64,000 bases of DNA from Roseovarius sp. W115 (GCF_032842945.2 NZ_CP146606.1:3538501-3602500); one strand, 5' to 3'; counted from the stretch's first letter, positions 45,789 to 54,513 are shown. The notes: generated by a model not told the origin, from the letters alone. Numbers and translations: made by a program.

Positions 45789-46521
45789 GATCAACACGGA
45801 TCTGCCGGTTCGGGTTGATAGCCTGAATGAGTGGTACAGGCTGCATTCGGCCACAGCCGTGCTGACACATGCGCTTGGCAACCCGGATGCGGGCAAGCTG
45901 GCGCTGGTGTCGAGCTTTGGCGCCGAGTCCGTCGTGCTCTTGCACATGGTCTCGGTCATTGATCGCAGCACACCGGTCATATTTATCGACACCGAGATGC
46001 TCTTTGCCGAGACGCTGGTCTATCAGCAGGAGGTGAGCGAGCGGCTGGGGCTGAACGATGTGCGAACCATTCGCGCCTCAAACGTGGCGCTCAAGGCCGA
46101 AGACCCGGATGCCACGTTGCATCAACGCGAAACAGACGCCTGCTGCGCTTTGCGCAAAACCCAGCCTTTGCAAGACGCGCTTGCAGGCTTCGATGGCTGG
46201 ATCACAGGCCGCAAACGCTATCATGGCGGGGACCGCACCACTCTCGATTTCTTCGAGGTCGAAGAGGCCACAGGTCGCATGAAGATCAACCCGCTCGCCC
46301 ATTGGACGCGGAAAGATGTGCAGACCTACATGGAAGAAAACCGGCTGCCGCGTCATCCGATGGTGACCAAAGGCTATCCGTCGATCGGCTGTATGCCCTG
46401 CACCAGCCCGGTAAACAGAAATGAAGATATCCGCGCAGGCCGTTGGCGTGGAACAGAAAAATCCGAGTGCGGCATCCATTTCGTGGACGGGAAAGCCGTC
46501 AGAACAGGAGAAAGAGCATGA
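45775..46521 (+). CDS. cysH: phosphoadenylyl/adenylyl-sulfate reductase
   Basis: A 248-aa thioredoxin-dependent reductase. The paired cysteines in TDACCALRKTQPL (about 121-122) and the CxxC in IGCMPCTSPV (about 205-208) form a [4Fe-4S] site. Their presence marks the APS-reductase type rather than enterobacterial PAPS reductase. The catalytic cysteine is in the C-terminal ECGIH. The P-loop-like SSFGAESVVLLH binds the nucleotide. The start at ATG 45775 overlaps cysI by 14 bases; an earlier ATG at 45757 is possible. Confidence 0.92.
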   Translation: MLLNKINTDLPVRVDSLNEWYRLHSATAVLTHALGNPDAGKLALVSSFGAESVVLLHMVSVIDRSTPVIFIDTEMLFAETLVYQQEVSERLGLNDVRTIRASNVALKAEDPDATLHQRETDACCALRKTQPLQDALAGFDGWITGRKRYHGGDRTTLDFFEVEEATGRMKINPLAHWTRKDVQTYMEENRLPRHPMVTKGYPSIGCMPCTSPVNRNEDIRAGRWRGTEKSECGIHFVDGKAVRTGERA

Positions 46522-46949
46522 GCATTATCGTATCCGACGCAGGTTTTGCACAAGACGACTGGGAGGGCGATTTCGCCGCGCTCAATGACGCGCATCCTGG
46601 TGTCGCCATTGACCTGGCCTCGTCCAATGACCCCAATGAGTTGGCCGGGCGTCTTGATGACACGCCCATGATCAGGGTGGATTTCCCCAACTTTGCTGAT
46701 GGGCGCGGGTTCACTATCGCACGTCAGCTGCGACTGATGGGGTTCAAGGGCCGCCTTCGCGCCCGCGGCCATGTGATTGCGGATCAATACGCAATGGCGC
46801 GGCGTGCGGGGTTTGACGAGATTGAAATCTCGGAAGATCTGGCCAAGCGTCAGCCCGAGGATCAGTGGATGTTCCGCGCCGATTGGCGCGCGCACGACTA
46901 CCAAAGCCGTCTGCGGGGAGCCTCTGCGAGCGAATTTGCCGCTGAATAA
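46518..46949 (+). CDS. DUF934 protein, sulfate-reduction accessory
   Basis: A 143-aa protein of the DUF934 family, almost always found with cysI and cysH. The conserved region is FADGRGFTIARQLR (about 57-70) and GFDEIEISEDL. It has no metal motif; an accessory role in sulfite reduction is proposed only from linkage. The ATG overlaps the cysH stop (ATGA) and is preceded by AGGAGAAAG. Confidence 0.88.
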   Translation: MSIIVSDAGFAQDDWEGDFAALNDAHPGVAIDLASSNDPNELAGRLDDTPMIRVDFPNFADGRGFTIARQLRLMGFKGRLRARGHVIADQYAMARRAGFDEIEISEDLAKRQPEDQWMFRADWRAHDYQSRLRGASASEFAAE

Positions 46950-46958
46950 CCCCTTCAC

Positions 46959-46972
46959 CTGACCTAAATCAA
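46959..46972. promoter_or_regulatory. near-consensus FNR/FnrL-type site before fpr
   Basis: CTGAC-CTAA-ATCAA differs from TTGAC-N4-ATCAA by one base. It lies 43 bases before the fpr start. A hexamer GATAAA about 30 bases downstream would suit a class II promoter, but that start point would exclude the ribosome-binding site at 46980-46985, so the site is uncertain. Confidence 0.35.
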
Positions 46973-46979
46973 TGTATAC

Positions 46980-47017
46980 GAGGAGATGCCGGGGATAAAA
47001 TTCCCCGGCAATTGATG
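46980..47017 (+). promoter_or_regulatory. hairpin-spanned ribosome-binding site of fpr
   Basis: GAGGAG (46980-46985) lies 29 bases before the ATG at 47015, too far for normal initiation. The bases between form a perfect stem-loop: TGCCGGGGA with TCCCCGGCA around TAAAAT (46987-47010). Folding would leave only about five unpaired bases between the ribosome-binding site and the ATG. There is no T-run after the stem, so a terminator is unlikely. Confidence 0.5.
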
Positions 47018-47866
47018 CGCATGAATGAGACCGTAAAAGTGACCGAAGCCAAAGCTGTCAAAGTCCCCACCCTGCCCGACGCCCAGACCGTGACAGAAGT
47101 CAAGCACTGGACGGACCGGCTGTTTTCCTTCCGTACCACGCGGCCTGCATCGCTGCGCTTCCGCTCGGGCGAGTTTGTGATGATCGGCCTCATGCAGACG
47201 GATGAGAAGACCGGCAAGGAAAAACCCCTTCTGCGCGCCTATTCCATCGCTTCGCCCTCCTGGGATGATGAGTTGGAGTTTTATTCGATCAAGGTGCAGG
47301 ACGGCCCGCTCACATCACGGCTTCAGCACATCCAGCCGGGCGACCAGATCATTCTGCGCCCCAAACCGGTTGGCACGCTGGTGCATGACGCGCTTTTGCC
47401 GGGCAAACGGCTCTGGCTGTTTGCGACTGGCACCGGGTTCGCGCCCTTTGCCTCGCTTTTACGCGATCCGCAAACCTATGAGGATTACGACGAGGTCATC
47501 ATCACCCATACCTGCCGCGAGGTGGGTGAGTTGACTTATGGCGCGGAGCTGATTGAGAGCATCCGCAGCGATGAAATGCTCGCCGAACTGATCGGCGAAG
47601 GCTTTGACGAGAAGCTGCGCTACTACCCCACCACCACCCGCGAAGAGAGCCCCAAAATGGGTCGCATCACCGATCTGATGCGCTCGGGCGAGGTGTTTGA
47701 GGATCTCGGCGTGGCTCCTCTGGCCCCCGAAACCGACCGCGCGATGGTCTGCGGCAACATGGCGTTTAACCTTGAGATCAAGGACATGCTGGAAGAATAC
47801 GGCCTGCGCGAAGGGGCCAATTCAGATCCCAAGGAATACGTCGTCGAAAAGGCGTTTCTGGACTGA
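47015..47866 (+). CDS. fpr: ferredoxin--NADP(+) reductase
   Basis: A 283-aa FAD enzyme of the bacterial FPR type that exchanges electrons between NADPH and ferredoxin or flavodoxin. The FAD-binding domain (about 15-120) carries LLRAYSIASP (RxYS motif), and the NADP domain has ATGTGFAPFASLLRDP and VCGNMAFN. The C-terminus VVEKAFLD is typical of the family. The ATG 47015 is the likely start, with ATG 47021 as an alternative. It follows the cys genes by 65 bases on the same strand and probably supplies electrons to CysI. Confidence 0.92.
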   Translation: MRMNETVKVTEAKAVKVPTLPDAQTVTEVKHWTDRLFSFRTTRPASLRFRSGEFVMIGLMQTDEKTGKEKPLLRAYSIASPSWDDELEFYSIKVQDGPLTSRLQHIQPGDQIILRPKPVGTLVHDALLPGKRLWLFATGTGFAPFASLLRDPQTYEDYDEVIITHTCREVGELTYGAELIESIRSDEMLAELIGEGFDEKLRYYPTTTREESPKMGRITDLMRSGEVFEDLGVAPLAPETDRAMVCGNMAFNLEIKDMLEEYGLREGANSDPKEYVVEKAFLD

Positions 47867-48179
47867 GGTTTTTGGCTTAGGTGTCCTGTTTTTGATCCTG
47901 GCGACCTCAACATCAACGCCGATCCGAAGGATCAAATCAGAATTTGCGCGGCAATGAAGCGGGTGTCTGGAATGACCCCCAAACCGCCGTATGCTGCGCT
48001 GCGCACCAGTGTCCGCTTTGCTTACTGTGACCACAAACAACCCTTTTCTGCGCAGGGACTCTGAAAAGGATCTATGTCCGACACATGTGGCCAAGCGATT
48101 GCTGCCCACTCGACGGTCATTTGCCTTTCTGTTACCAATGACGCAGGTTCGATCCTGCCCCATTGTCGAGGACAATATT
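47867..48179. other. intergenic region without a supported gene
   Basis: This 313-base stretch holds no convincing coding frame. The only structure seen is a dyad TTTGATCC/GGATCAAA (47891-47936) with inner GGCG/CGCC, which may terminate fpr transcription. A GAGGACA ribosome-binding site at its end serves the next gene. Confidence 0.5.
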
Positions 48180-48638
48180 ATGCTGCGTTCAATGCTACTA
48201 ACTGTCGTTCTAATTGCACCTCAGTGCCTGAATGCGAGCGAGAAAGTAGCCGTAACGAACTACTATGTTGTCAACCAAGAGCAGGTTCCTGCGGGAGAGA
48301 ACGTTTTTTGGAAAGAAGACAACTACGGGACCTATACCGTTGAGGAGGGACCAATCGAGTCTGGATTTGTCCGGTGCGTGGGCTCAGGATTTGGTGGACC
48401 CAGCGGTGTCAACGGCAGCGGTGTCTGTGTTTACGGTGAAAACGAAGACACCTTCACCATGCGATGGGAGGTTGTTTCCTTCGGCTTCAACGAATGGCAG
48501 ATCGTTGCATCTACCGGCAAATATTCCGGAATGACCGGAAGTGGAACGACCAAGACACGCGTGGCGTCGGAATACTTAGCGTTTCCGCACCGAATTTCTG
48601 ACTGGGAAGGTGAACTCACCCTGCCCGATGGGGATTAA
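48180..48638 (+). CDS. secreted protein, possible beta-barrel family shared with the 61146 gene
   Basis: A 152-aa product starting at ATG 48180 after GAGGACA, with a signal peptide (1-19, cleavage near LNA). The mature part contains a single cysteine pair (FVRCVGSG and SGVCVYG) and a C-terminal motif NEWQIVASTGKYSGMTGSGT. The same arrangement occurs in the protein at 61146-61622: Cys, Gly-rich stretch, CVY, a tryptophan strand, then GKxxGxTGxGT. It suggests a small beta-rich periplasmic fold, with the two cysteines forming a disulfide. Function is unknown. Confidence 0.72.
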   Translation: MLRSMLLTVVLIAPQCLNASEKVAVTNYYVVNQEQVPAGENVFWKEDNYGTYTVEEGPIESGFVRCVGSGFGGPSGVNGSGVCVYGENEDTFTMRWEVVSFGFNEWQIVASTGKYSGMTGSGTTKTRVASEYLAFPHRISDWEGELTLPDGD

Positions 48639-48786
48639 ATTGAGACCTACAAAGCTTTAGAACAAGCTTGTTTGGGAAGCTGATAAAGTCGTCATTCAGA
48701 CCATATCAGCATGTGCCGATACTGAGCTATCTGCGGCCAACTTCAAACTGCTCCGGAAGTTGTTTTTCAATAGTCTGGAATAAATT

Positions 48787-48824
48787 CGGGCCGAACCTTT
48801 GCGGCATGGCAAGAGGTCCGGCCC
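48787..48824. terminator. terminator-like hairpin
   Basis: Stem CGGGCCGAACCT / AGGTCCGGCCCG (one mismatch) followed by AGTGTTTTG, between the secreted-protein gene and the convergent alanine-rich gene. The T-run is short, so it is a weak candidate. Confidence 0.4.
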
Positions 48825-48859
48825 GAGTGTTTTGCGTCTGTTGAGACCTCGCGGTTGTC

Positions 48860-49741
48860 TTACAGCCCAAGCGCCTCGCGGACGGCTTTAAGCGCGCTCT
48901 CAAGCAGTTCAGGATTATCCTGCGCCGCCTTGAGGCTGGTGGTCAGGCCAGTTTTTTCCAACGCGCCCAAGTTTGAGCCGTCGATAAACTCAGTGACTTT
49001 ATCAAGGTCAAACCCATCCACAGTCAAAAGCTCTGTGATGTCTGGTGTGGCATCACCGGCGGCGTCTGCCGTAGAGGACGCGGCCTCTTCGGTGTTGGTG
49101 TCCAGCGCAGCAGTCTCCGTTGCCTCTTCTGCGGCCTCCGCGGCCGTGTCAGCTGCGGTATCGGCTGCTTCACTTGCTGTGTCAGCCACAGAATCTGTTG
49201 CCTCGGCGGCGGTGTCTGCTGCTGCATCTGCGGCTTCGGCAGCTGTGTCAGCAGCGGCGTCGGCTGTTTCTGCAGCAGTATCCGTTGCTGCATCTACCGC
49301 ACCTTCAGCGGCTTCAACCGCCTGATTGGCGGTATCCGCCGCTGCATCTGCTGCGCCTTCAGCCGCCTCGGTTACGGTATCGACAGCTTCTTGTGCCGTG
49401 TCTGCGGCGGCATCCGCCACCTCACCCGCCGTGTCTGCCGCCCCTTCCGCAAGGTTTTGCGTGCCTTCCACAGCGCCTTCCACGGCCTCTTCGGTTGCTG
49501 CGGCGGCATCGCTTGCGGCCTCTGTTGCAGTCTCAACTGCGCCTTCTGCCGCTTCCGTCACGGCCTCAGCCGCGTTCTCCACTGCCTCACCCGCAGCATC
49601 CGCAGCACTGTCCAGCGCTTCTGGTGCGTTTACATTCTCGCTGACGTCGCTTGCGATCTCCTGTGGTGACTTGCCGGAAAACAGCATGTACCCTCCGGCA
49701 ATCACAATCAGTGCCACAAGAACCCAAAGCAGGTTTTTCAT
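48860..49741 (-). CDS. membrane-anchored alanine-rich repeat protein (LEA-like helical repeats)
   Basis: A 293-aa protein from ATG 49741, which has GGGGA eight bases upstream. Residues 2-21 form a membrane anchor. Residues 40-210 are built almost only of Ala, Asp, Glu, Thr and Val in repeats such as AADTAAEA and EAVEGA, with near 11-residue periodicity as in LEA-type or coiled-coil sequences. The last 60 residues form a conventional domain (TELLTVDGFDLDKVTEF...). The repeats are acidic and would form a long periplasmic helix or disordered rod. No family is certain; envelope spacing or stress protection are guesses. The repetitive DNA at 49100-49650 is explained by this gene. Confidence 0.75.
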   Translation of the reverse strand: MKNLLWVLVALIVIAGGYMLFSGKSPQEIASDVSENVNAPEALDSAADAAGEAVENAAEAVTEAAEGAVETATEAASDAAAATEEAVEGAVEGTQNLAEGAADTAGEVADAAADTAQEAVDTVTEAAEGAADAAADTANQAVEAAEGAVDAATDTAAETADAAADTAAEAADAAADTAAEATDSVADTASEAADTAADTAAEAAEEATETAALDTNTEEAASSTADAAGDATPDITELLTVDGFDLDKVTEFIDGSNLGALEKTGLTTSLKAAQDNPELLESALKAVREALGL

Positions 49742-49944
49742 TTGTCTCATCCCCTTTTAAAGCAGTCTTTGCGCCTCATGCGCGAACTGCGATGTCTGTA
49801 GCTGTCAGATGCGCCCGAGCTTGAAAAGGTACAAGGGGAAATTCGACACCAATCGGCTCAGATCAGCCGATTTTGCCGCTTGAATCAGTCCCTCAGCGGC
49901 GTTAGGTTGCCACTTCAAGTCAAACCATAAGAAGGACCAAAGCC

Positions 49945-50490
49945 ATAGCTCGCAGACCCCACAACGCGCCCCCTACGCGCGACACCGGACCGCGCATCAA
50001 CGACCGCATCCGTTCCTCTGAAATCCGCCTCATCGGCGCCGAAGGAGAAAATGTAGGGGTTGTGACACCCGAACGAGCAATGGAGATGGCGGCAGACGCC
50101 GGTCTTGATCTGGTCGAGATTTCCCCAAATGCCGAACCTCCGGTCTGTAAGATCATGGACTACGGCAAGTACAAGTACGAACAGCAAAAACGCGAATCCG
50201 AGGCGCGCAAAAAGCAGAAGGTTATCGAGGTCAAAGAGGTCAAGTTCCGACCCAACACTGACACGCACGATTATGACGTGAAAATGCGCAACGTCTTTCG
50301 CTTTCTAGAGAACGGCGACAAGGTCAAAGTTACCTTGCGGTTCCGCGGCCGTGAAATGGCACATCAGGACCTGGGCCGCGACCTTTTACAGCGTGTTGCC
50401 GAGGATATAGAGGGCGTGGGCAAGATCGAAAACATGCCCAAAATGGAAGGCCGCCAGATGATTATGATCATTGGGCCTGGCGGCAAGTAA
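49945..50490 (+). CDS. infC: translation initiation factor IF-3, with non-canonical ATA start
   Basis: IF-3 keeps ribosomal subunits apart and checks the start codon. The conserved N-terminus ([22 protein letters not shown]) is encoded directly after ATA at 49945. AAGGA lies eight bases upstream of that ATA. An in-frame TAG at 49903 and the absence of any ATG, GTG or TTG before 50062 exclude a normal start for full-length protein. The 181-aa product has the N domain (about 12-80) and C domain (about 90-178) with [15 protein letters not shown] and the closing IIGPGGK. Rare start codons at infC allow IF-3 to repress its own translation, as known for AUU in E. coli. Confidence 0.92.
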   Translation: MARRPHNAPPTRDTGPRINDRIRSSEIRLIGAEGENVGVVTPERAMEMAADAGLDLVEISPNAEPPVCKIMDYGKYKYEQQKRESEARKKQKVIEVKEVKFRPNTDTHDYDVKMRNVFRFLENGDKVKVTLRFRGREMAHQDLGRDLLQRVAEDIEGVGKIENMPKMEGRQMIMIIGPGGK

Positions 50491-50515
50491 CCTCAAACCT
50501 TTGAACTCAAAATGA

Positions 50516-50548
50516 AAAAGCGATCAGAAGCTATCTGGTCGCTTTTTT
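50516..50548 (+). terminator. rho-independent terminator of infC
   Basis: Stem AAAAAGCGA(T)CAGA / TCTG(G)TCGCTTTTT with a five-base loop and a terminal T-run (to 50548), 26 bases after the infC stop. Confidence 0.85.
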
Positions 50549-50732
50549 ATTGTGAACACACATTGATTGCATCGTGGTCTTTGCTATCGTTTCAGGAGGC
50601 TTCTGAAGACAAACACGCGCCGGATCATCACTCTCTGGCAAAAGAATAATCAACCTGCAGCCCCAAAATCGGCTGCATATGTCTTGTGAAGCAAAGAAGA
50701 GACGAACAAACGTCCACAGCGGGGGAGACAAC

Positions 50733-52439
50733 ATGGCGCGAAGATGCAAAGCCCTTTGGGCTGGCGCTTTATGTTGCCTGGCGACAACAGCCAGCGCGGA
50801 ACGGGCCAGCGACGGCCAGCTTAATCTCTATTACTGGCAAGCGCCGTCTATTCTAAACCCGTATCTGTCGGGTGGCAGCAAAGACATTGAGGCCGCCAGC
50901 CTGATCCTGGAACCCCTGGTGCGCTATGATGAAGCCGGTGCAATGGTGCCCTGGCTTGTGGATGACATCCCATCGTTGGAGAACGGTGGTGTGTCCGAAG
51001 ATCTGACTTCTGTCACCTGGCGGCTCAGCGAAGGCCTTTTGTGGTCAGATGGAAGCCCGGTGACATCTGAGGATATCAAATTCACTTGGGAATACTGCAC
51101 AGCCGAAGGCGGCGGGTGTGCGCAGTTTGAGAAGTTCGGCGGCATTTCTGCGATTGACACACCTGATGCGCTCACCGCAGTGGTGCGCTTTGAAGGCCCG
51201 AAACCTTTCCCCTACTCTGCATTTGTTGGCGGGTTGTCTCCTGTTTTGCAAAAGGCGCAATTTGCCGAGTGTCTTGGCCCCCGCGCCCAGGAATGCAGCG
51301 CCGAGAATTTCGCACCGATTGGCACCGGGCCCTTTGTCGTTGATGATTTTCGCCCCAATGACGTGGTGCAACTCTCGGCCAATCCCAATTACCGTGACCC
51401 GGTCAAACCTGCATTTGGCAGCGTTCTGATCAAAGGTGGCGGAAATGCCAGCACCGCAGGAAGCGCGGTGTTGGAGACCGGCGAATTTGACTATGGCTGG
51501 AATCTGCAGCTGGCGCCGGACGTTCTGGCCCGCATGGAAGCCGCGGGAAAGGGTCAAGTTGTCTCGGCTTTTGGCACGGTTGTGGAGCGGATCGTGCTCA
51601 ACCTCACAGACCCATCACGCGAGCGAGGAGAAGCTCGTTCGACCGTTGCACACCCTCACCCGTTTCTGACTGACCCAGCTGTTCGCGAAGCGCTTAGCCT
51701 GGCGATTGATCGCGCGCTATTGGTTGAGATTGGCTATGGGCCTGCCGGGCGTGTGACGTGCAACGTCTTGCCCGCACCGGCGATTTATGTCTCGACCGCC
51801 AATGATGCCTGTCTGATGCAAGACATCTCAGGCGCTCAGACGCTCCTGGACGACGCGGGTTGGACCGACACTGATGGCGATGGCGTGCGGGACAAGGATG
51901 GCGTTGCCCTGCGCCTTCAGTTTCAAACCTCGACCAATGCCGTGCGGCAGGATTTCCAGGTTCTCATCAAACAATGGTGGGCCGAGATTGGTATCGACAC
52001 ACAGTTGCGCAACATTGATGCCAGCGTCTTTTTCGGCGGCGATCCTGGAAGCCCGGATACATTTCAAAAGTTCTTTGCCGATGTGCAGATGTTTGCCGGA
52101 AGCTTCGATGGCACCGATCCCGAGGCTTACATGTCAAGCTGGCGCTGCGACAAGATCCCGGCACCTGAAAACCAATGGCAAGGCAGCAATATCTCGCGGT
52201 TTTGTAGCGCAGACTATGACATGCTCGCCGACACAATGCGGCGCACCGGTGCCATGCACGAGCGCGCCGCCTTGGCCAAAACCATGAACGACGCTCTGGT
52301 CGGCGCGTTTGTCCTGCTGCCGCTTGTGGATCGCGGCCGTGTCTCCGCCCACGCCAATTCCCTGGGCGGTGTGCGGATCAACACCTGGGACACAGAGCTT
52401 TGGAACGCCGCCGATTGGGTGCGCAAGGACGGCAACTGA
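50733..52439 (+). CDS. peptide/nickel-type ABC transporter substrate-binding protein
   Basis: A 568-aa periplasmic solute-binding protein of family 5 (DppA/OppA-like). The start at ATG 50733 is preceded by GGGGGAGA. It has a signal peptide (1-22, cleavage after ASA). The family signature region is LVRYDEAGAMVPWLVDDIPS and the SDGSPVTSEDIKFTWEY segment (about 95-115). The C-terminal lobe includes CDKIPAPENQW. It delivers peptides or acylated substrates to the permeases encoded next. The gene follows infC by 243 bases, which contain no other gene. Confidence 0.9.
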   Translation: MARRCKALWAGALCCLATTASAERASDGQLNLYYWQAPSILNPYLSGGSKDIEAASLILEPLVRYDEAGAMVPWLVDDIPSLENGGVSEDLTSVTWRLSEGLLWSDGSPVTSEDIKFTWEYCTAEGGGCAQFEKFGGISAIDTPDALTAVVRFEGPKPFPYSAFVGGLSPVLQKAQFAECLGPRAQECSAENFAPIGTGPFVVDDFRPNDVVQLSANPNYRDPVKPAFGSVLIKGGGNASTAGSAVLETGEFDYGWNLQLAPDVLARMEAAGKGQVVSAFGTVVERIVLNLTDPSRERGEARSTVAHPHPFLTDPAVREALSLAIDRALLVEIGYGPAGRVTCNVLPAPAIYVSTANDACLMQDISGAQTLLDDAGWTDTDGDGVRDKDGVALRLQFQTSTNAVRQDFQVLIKQWWAEIGIDTQLRNIDASVFFGGDPGSPDTFQKFFADVQMFAGSFDGTDPEAYMSSWRCDKIPAPENQWQGSNISRFCSADYDMLADTMRRTGAMHERAALAKTMNDALVGAFVLLPLVDRGRVSAHANSLGGVRINTWDTELWNAADWVRKDGN

Positions 52440-52465
52440 ATGCACGTCGTGTGCGGAGTTGTTGA

Positions 52466-53473
52466 ATGCTGAGCTATACGCTCCGCCGGCTCATCCTGAC
52501 AGTGCCTACACTGCTTTTCATCGCTTTGGTTATCTTCTTGCTGCTGGAGCTGGCACCCGGTGATCCTATGGCGCAGGTGCCACTTACCGTGCCGCCCGAG
52601 GTCAAGGCGCAAATGCGCGAGGCCCTAGGTCTTGGCGAGGCGATGCACATCCGCTTTATCAAATGGCTGGTGCAGTTCTTCTGGATCGAGCCACAGGTCT
52701 TCATGGATCATATGTTCGGCACCTCCCTGTCCGAGGGCAAACTGCGCGTGCTCAGCTGGCAGCATCGCGGCCCGGTCATGGATGTGGTGGCAGAACGCCT
52801 GCCGCAGACGCTCTGGGTTGTGGGCACGGCCTATGTCGTGGGCATTCTCATCGCTCTACCCATCGGGATATACTCAGCCTACCGCCAGTACTCGGTGTTC
52901 GATCAGGCGGGCACATTCGTCACCATGATCGGCTATTCGATCCCGCCCTTTTTCAGCGGTCCGCTGGTGATTGCCCTTTTCTCGGTGCAGTTGGGCTGGT
53001 TCGACTTTGTCTATGACACCACCCACGAGGTCACTGACTGGGCCAGTTTCAAAGTGCAACTAAGCCAGATGGTCTTGCCGGTGATGGTTTTGTCCCTGCA
53101 GACCACCGCACAGATCAGCCGCTATATGCGCGCCACTATGCTGGACAATCTGAACCAGGATTATGTGCGCACCGCACGCGCCAAAGGTCTCTCTGAGGTG
53201 GTGGTGGTTCTGGTGCACGTTCTGCGCAACTCAATGATCCCTGTGGTCACGGTCATCGCCCTTGGCCTGCCTGCGGTCTTTGGCGGCGCGATCATCACCG
53301 AACAGCTGTTTTCCATCAACGGCATCGGCGCCCAGTTGATTGACGCGATCCGTGCCAATGATCTGCCGACGGTGCACACGCTGACTTTTATCTTTGCGGT
53401 GCTGATCGTTTTGGCCAACCTGCTTGCCGACATCCTGTACGGACTGCTCGATCCGAGGATTCGCTATGACTGA
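52466..53473 (+). CDS. peptide ABC transporter permease (DppB-type)
   Basis: A 335-aa inner-membrane permease with six or so transmembrane segments and the N-terminal DppB domain. The binding-protein-dependent transport motif is in DYVRTARAKGLSEVVVVLVHVLRNS (EAA loop, about 230-255). It lies 26 bases after the binding protein and overlaps the second permease by eight bases. The two permeases form the translocation channel. Confidence 0.92.
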   Translation: MLSYTLRRLILTVPTLLFIALVIFLLLELAPGDPMAQVPLTVPPEVKAQMREALGLGEAMHIRFIKWLVQFFWIEPQVFMDHMFGTSLSEGKLRVLSWQHRGPVMDVVAERLPQTLWVVGTAYVVGILIALPIGIYSAYRQYSVFDQAGTFVTMIGYSIPPFFSGPLVIALFSVQLGWFDFVYDTTHEVTDWASFKVQLSQMVLPVMVLSLQTTAQISRYMRATMLDNLNQDYVRTARAKGLSEVVVVLVHVLRNSMIPVVTVIALGLPAVFGGAIITEQLFSINGIGAQLIDAIRANDLPTVHTLTFIFAVLIVLANLLADILYGLLDPRIRYD

Positions 53474-54359
53474 GCCGCATAAACCCTCTTCCAGTCTCTG
53501 GCGCGATGTCTGGCACGGCTTTGCACGACACCGCGGTGCGCTTCTGGGCGCTGTTGTATTTGGCCTCATCATCCTGACGGTTTTTCTCGGCCCATTCCTC
53601 TGGACGCTTGATCCCGGCTTTACCGATATCCGCGCGCGCAACCAAGGCCCAAGCTGGGCGCATCCCTTCGGCACCGACAATCTAGGCCGCGACACGCTGG
53701 CACGGGTCATGGCAGGCGGACAGATTTCCATCGCGGTCGGCCTGGCAGCCATGGCGCTTTCCATCGGTCTGGGCAGCTTGATCGGCGTGCTGGCGGGCAT
53801 GTTCCGCTATCTCGATGGCCCGCTGATGCGGCTCACAGACCTTTTCTTGTCCCTACCTCTCCTGCCGTTGCTTTTGGTCATGATGCTGCTCTTTAATGAA
53901 AGCCTCACGGGCCTTCTGGGCCCTGAAACCGGCACGTTCATCCTCATCGTCGGCGCTATTGGCCTGACAAGCTGGATGCCCACAGCACGGATCGTGCGCG
54001 GCGATGTCCTTGCCCTGAAAGAACGCGAATTCGTGCTGGCTGCGCGCTCCATCGGTACATCACCCGCCAAACTCATCACGCGCCATATCCTGCCCAATGT
54101 GCTCTCGCCCATCCTGGTCTCCGCCACGCTGGGCATTGCCACGGCGATTATCACCGAAAGCGCGCTTAGCTTTCTCGGCTTCGGCTTCCCACCAGACTTC
54201 GCCACCTGGGGTCAGCTTCTCAAAGACGCGACCGTTTACCTGCAGGATTACCCCGAACGCGTGATCTGGCCCGGGCTGGCCATTTCCCTGACGGTGCTGA
54301 GCGTGAACTACATGGGCGACGGGCTGCGCGACGCGCTCGACCCGCGTGCCCGGCGCTAA
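53466..54359 (+). CDS. peptide ABC transporter permease (DppC-type)
   Basis: A 297-aa inner-membrane permease with an N-terminal OppC-like helix (about 30-48), HPFGTDNLGRDTLARV (about 75-90), four further helices and the EAA loop EFVLAARSIGTSPAKLITRHILPN (core REFVLAARSIG). The start is ATG 53466, inside the end of the previous gene. The cognate ATPase is not downstream but in the convergent operon at 55686-57458. Confidence 0.92.
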   Translation: MTEPHKPSSSLWRDVWHGFARHRGALLGAVVFGLIILTVFLGPFLWTLDPGFTDIRARNQGPSWAHPFGTDNLGRDTLARVMAGGQISIAVGLAAMALSIGLGSLIGVLAGMFRYLDGPLMRLTDLFLSLPLLPLLLVMMLLFNESLTGLLGPETGTFILIVGAIGLTSWMPTARIVRGDVLALKEREFVLAARSIGTSPAKLITRHILPNVLSPILVSATLGIATAIITESALSFLGFGFPPDFATWGQLLKDATVYLQDYPERVIWPGLAISLTVLSVNYMGDGLRDALDPRARR

Positions 54360-54361
54360 GG

Positions 54362-54505
54362 TGGGATGCCTCCGGCGGGGATATTTTCGGCAAAGAGAAA
54401 GGCGGGGTCGCGACGTGTCTTTCTTCTTGCCAGAAATATCCCGGGGGTTTGGGGGCTGGCCCCCAAGTTTACCTGCGTTTTGGGGCTGACCCCCAGCAAA
54501 ACCTA
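54362..54505. repeat. long imperfect hairpin region between convergent operons
   Basis: GGGATATTT and AAATATCCC form the base of an extended imperfect stem whose inner arms are GGCAAAGAGAAAG and CTTTCTTCTTGCC. Two short GC-rich hairpins follow: TTGGGGGC/GCCCCCAA and GGGG-CTGA-CCCC. The sequence style is like intergenic repeats I associate with Rhodobacteraceae and could terminate both converging transcripts. Confidence 0.45.
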
Positions 54506-54513
54506 CGACCCCT

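Noticed and set aside
49100..49650. Repetitive DNA that could suggest a CRISPR or tandem array
   Set aside because: The repeats have no constant length or unique spacers and are in frame with the alanine-rich protein.
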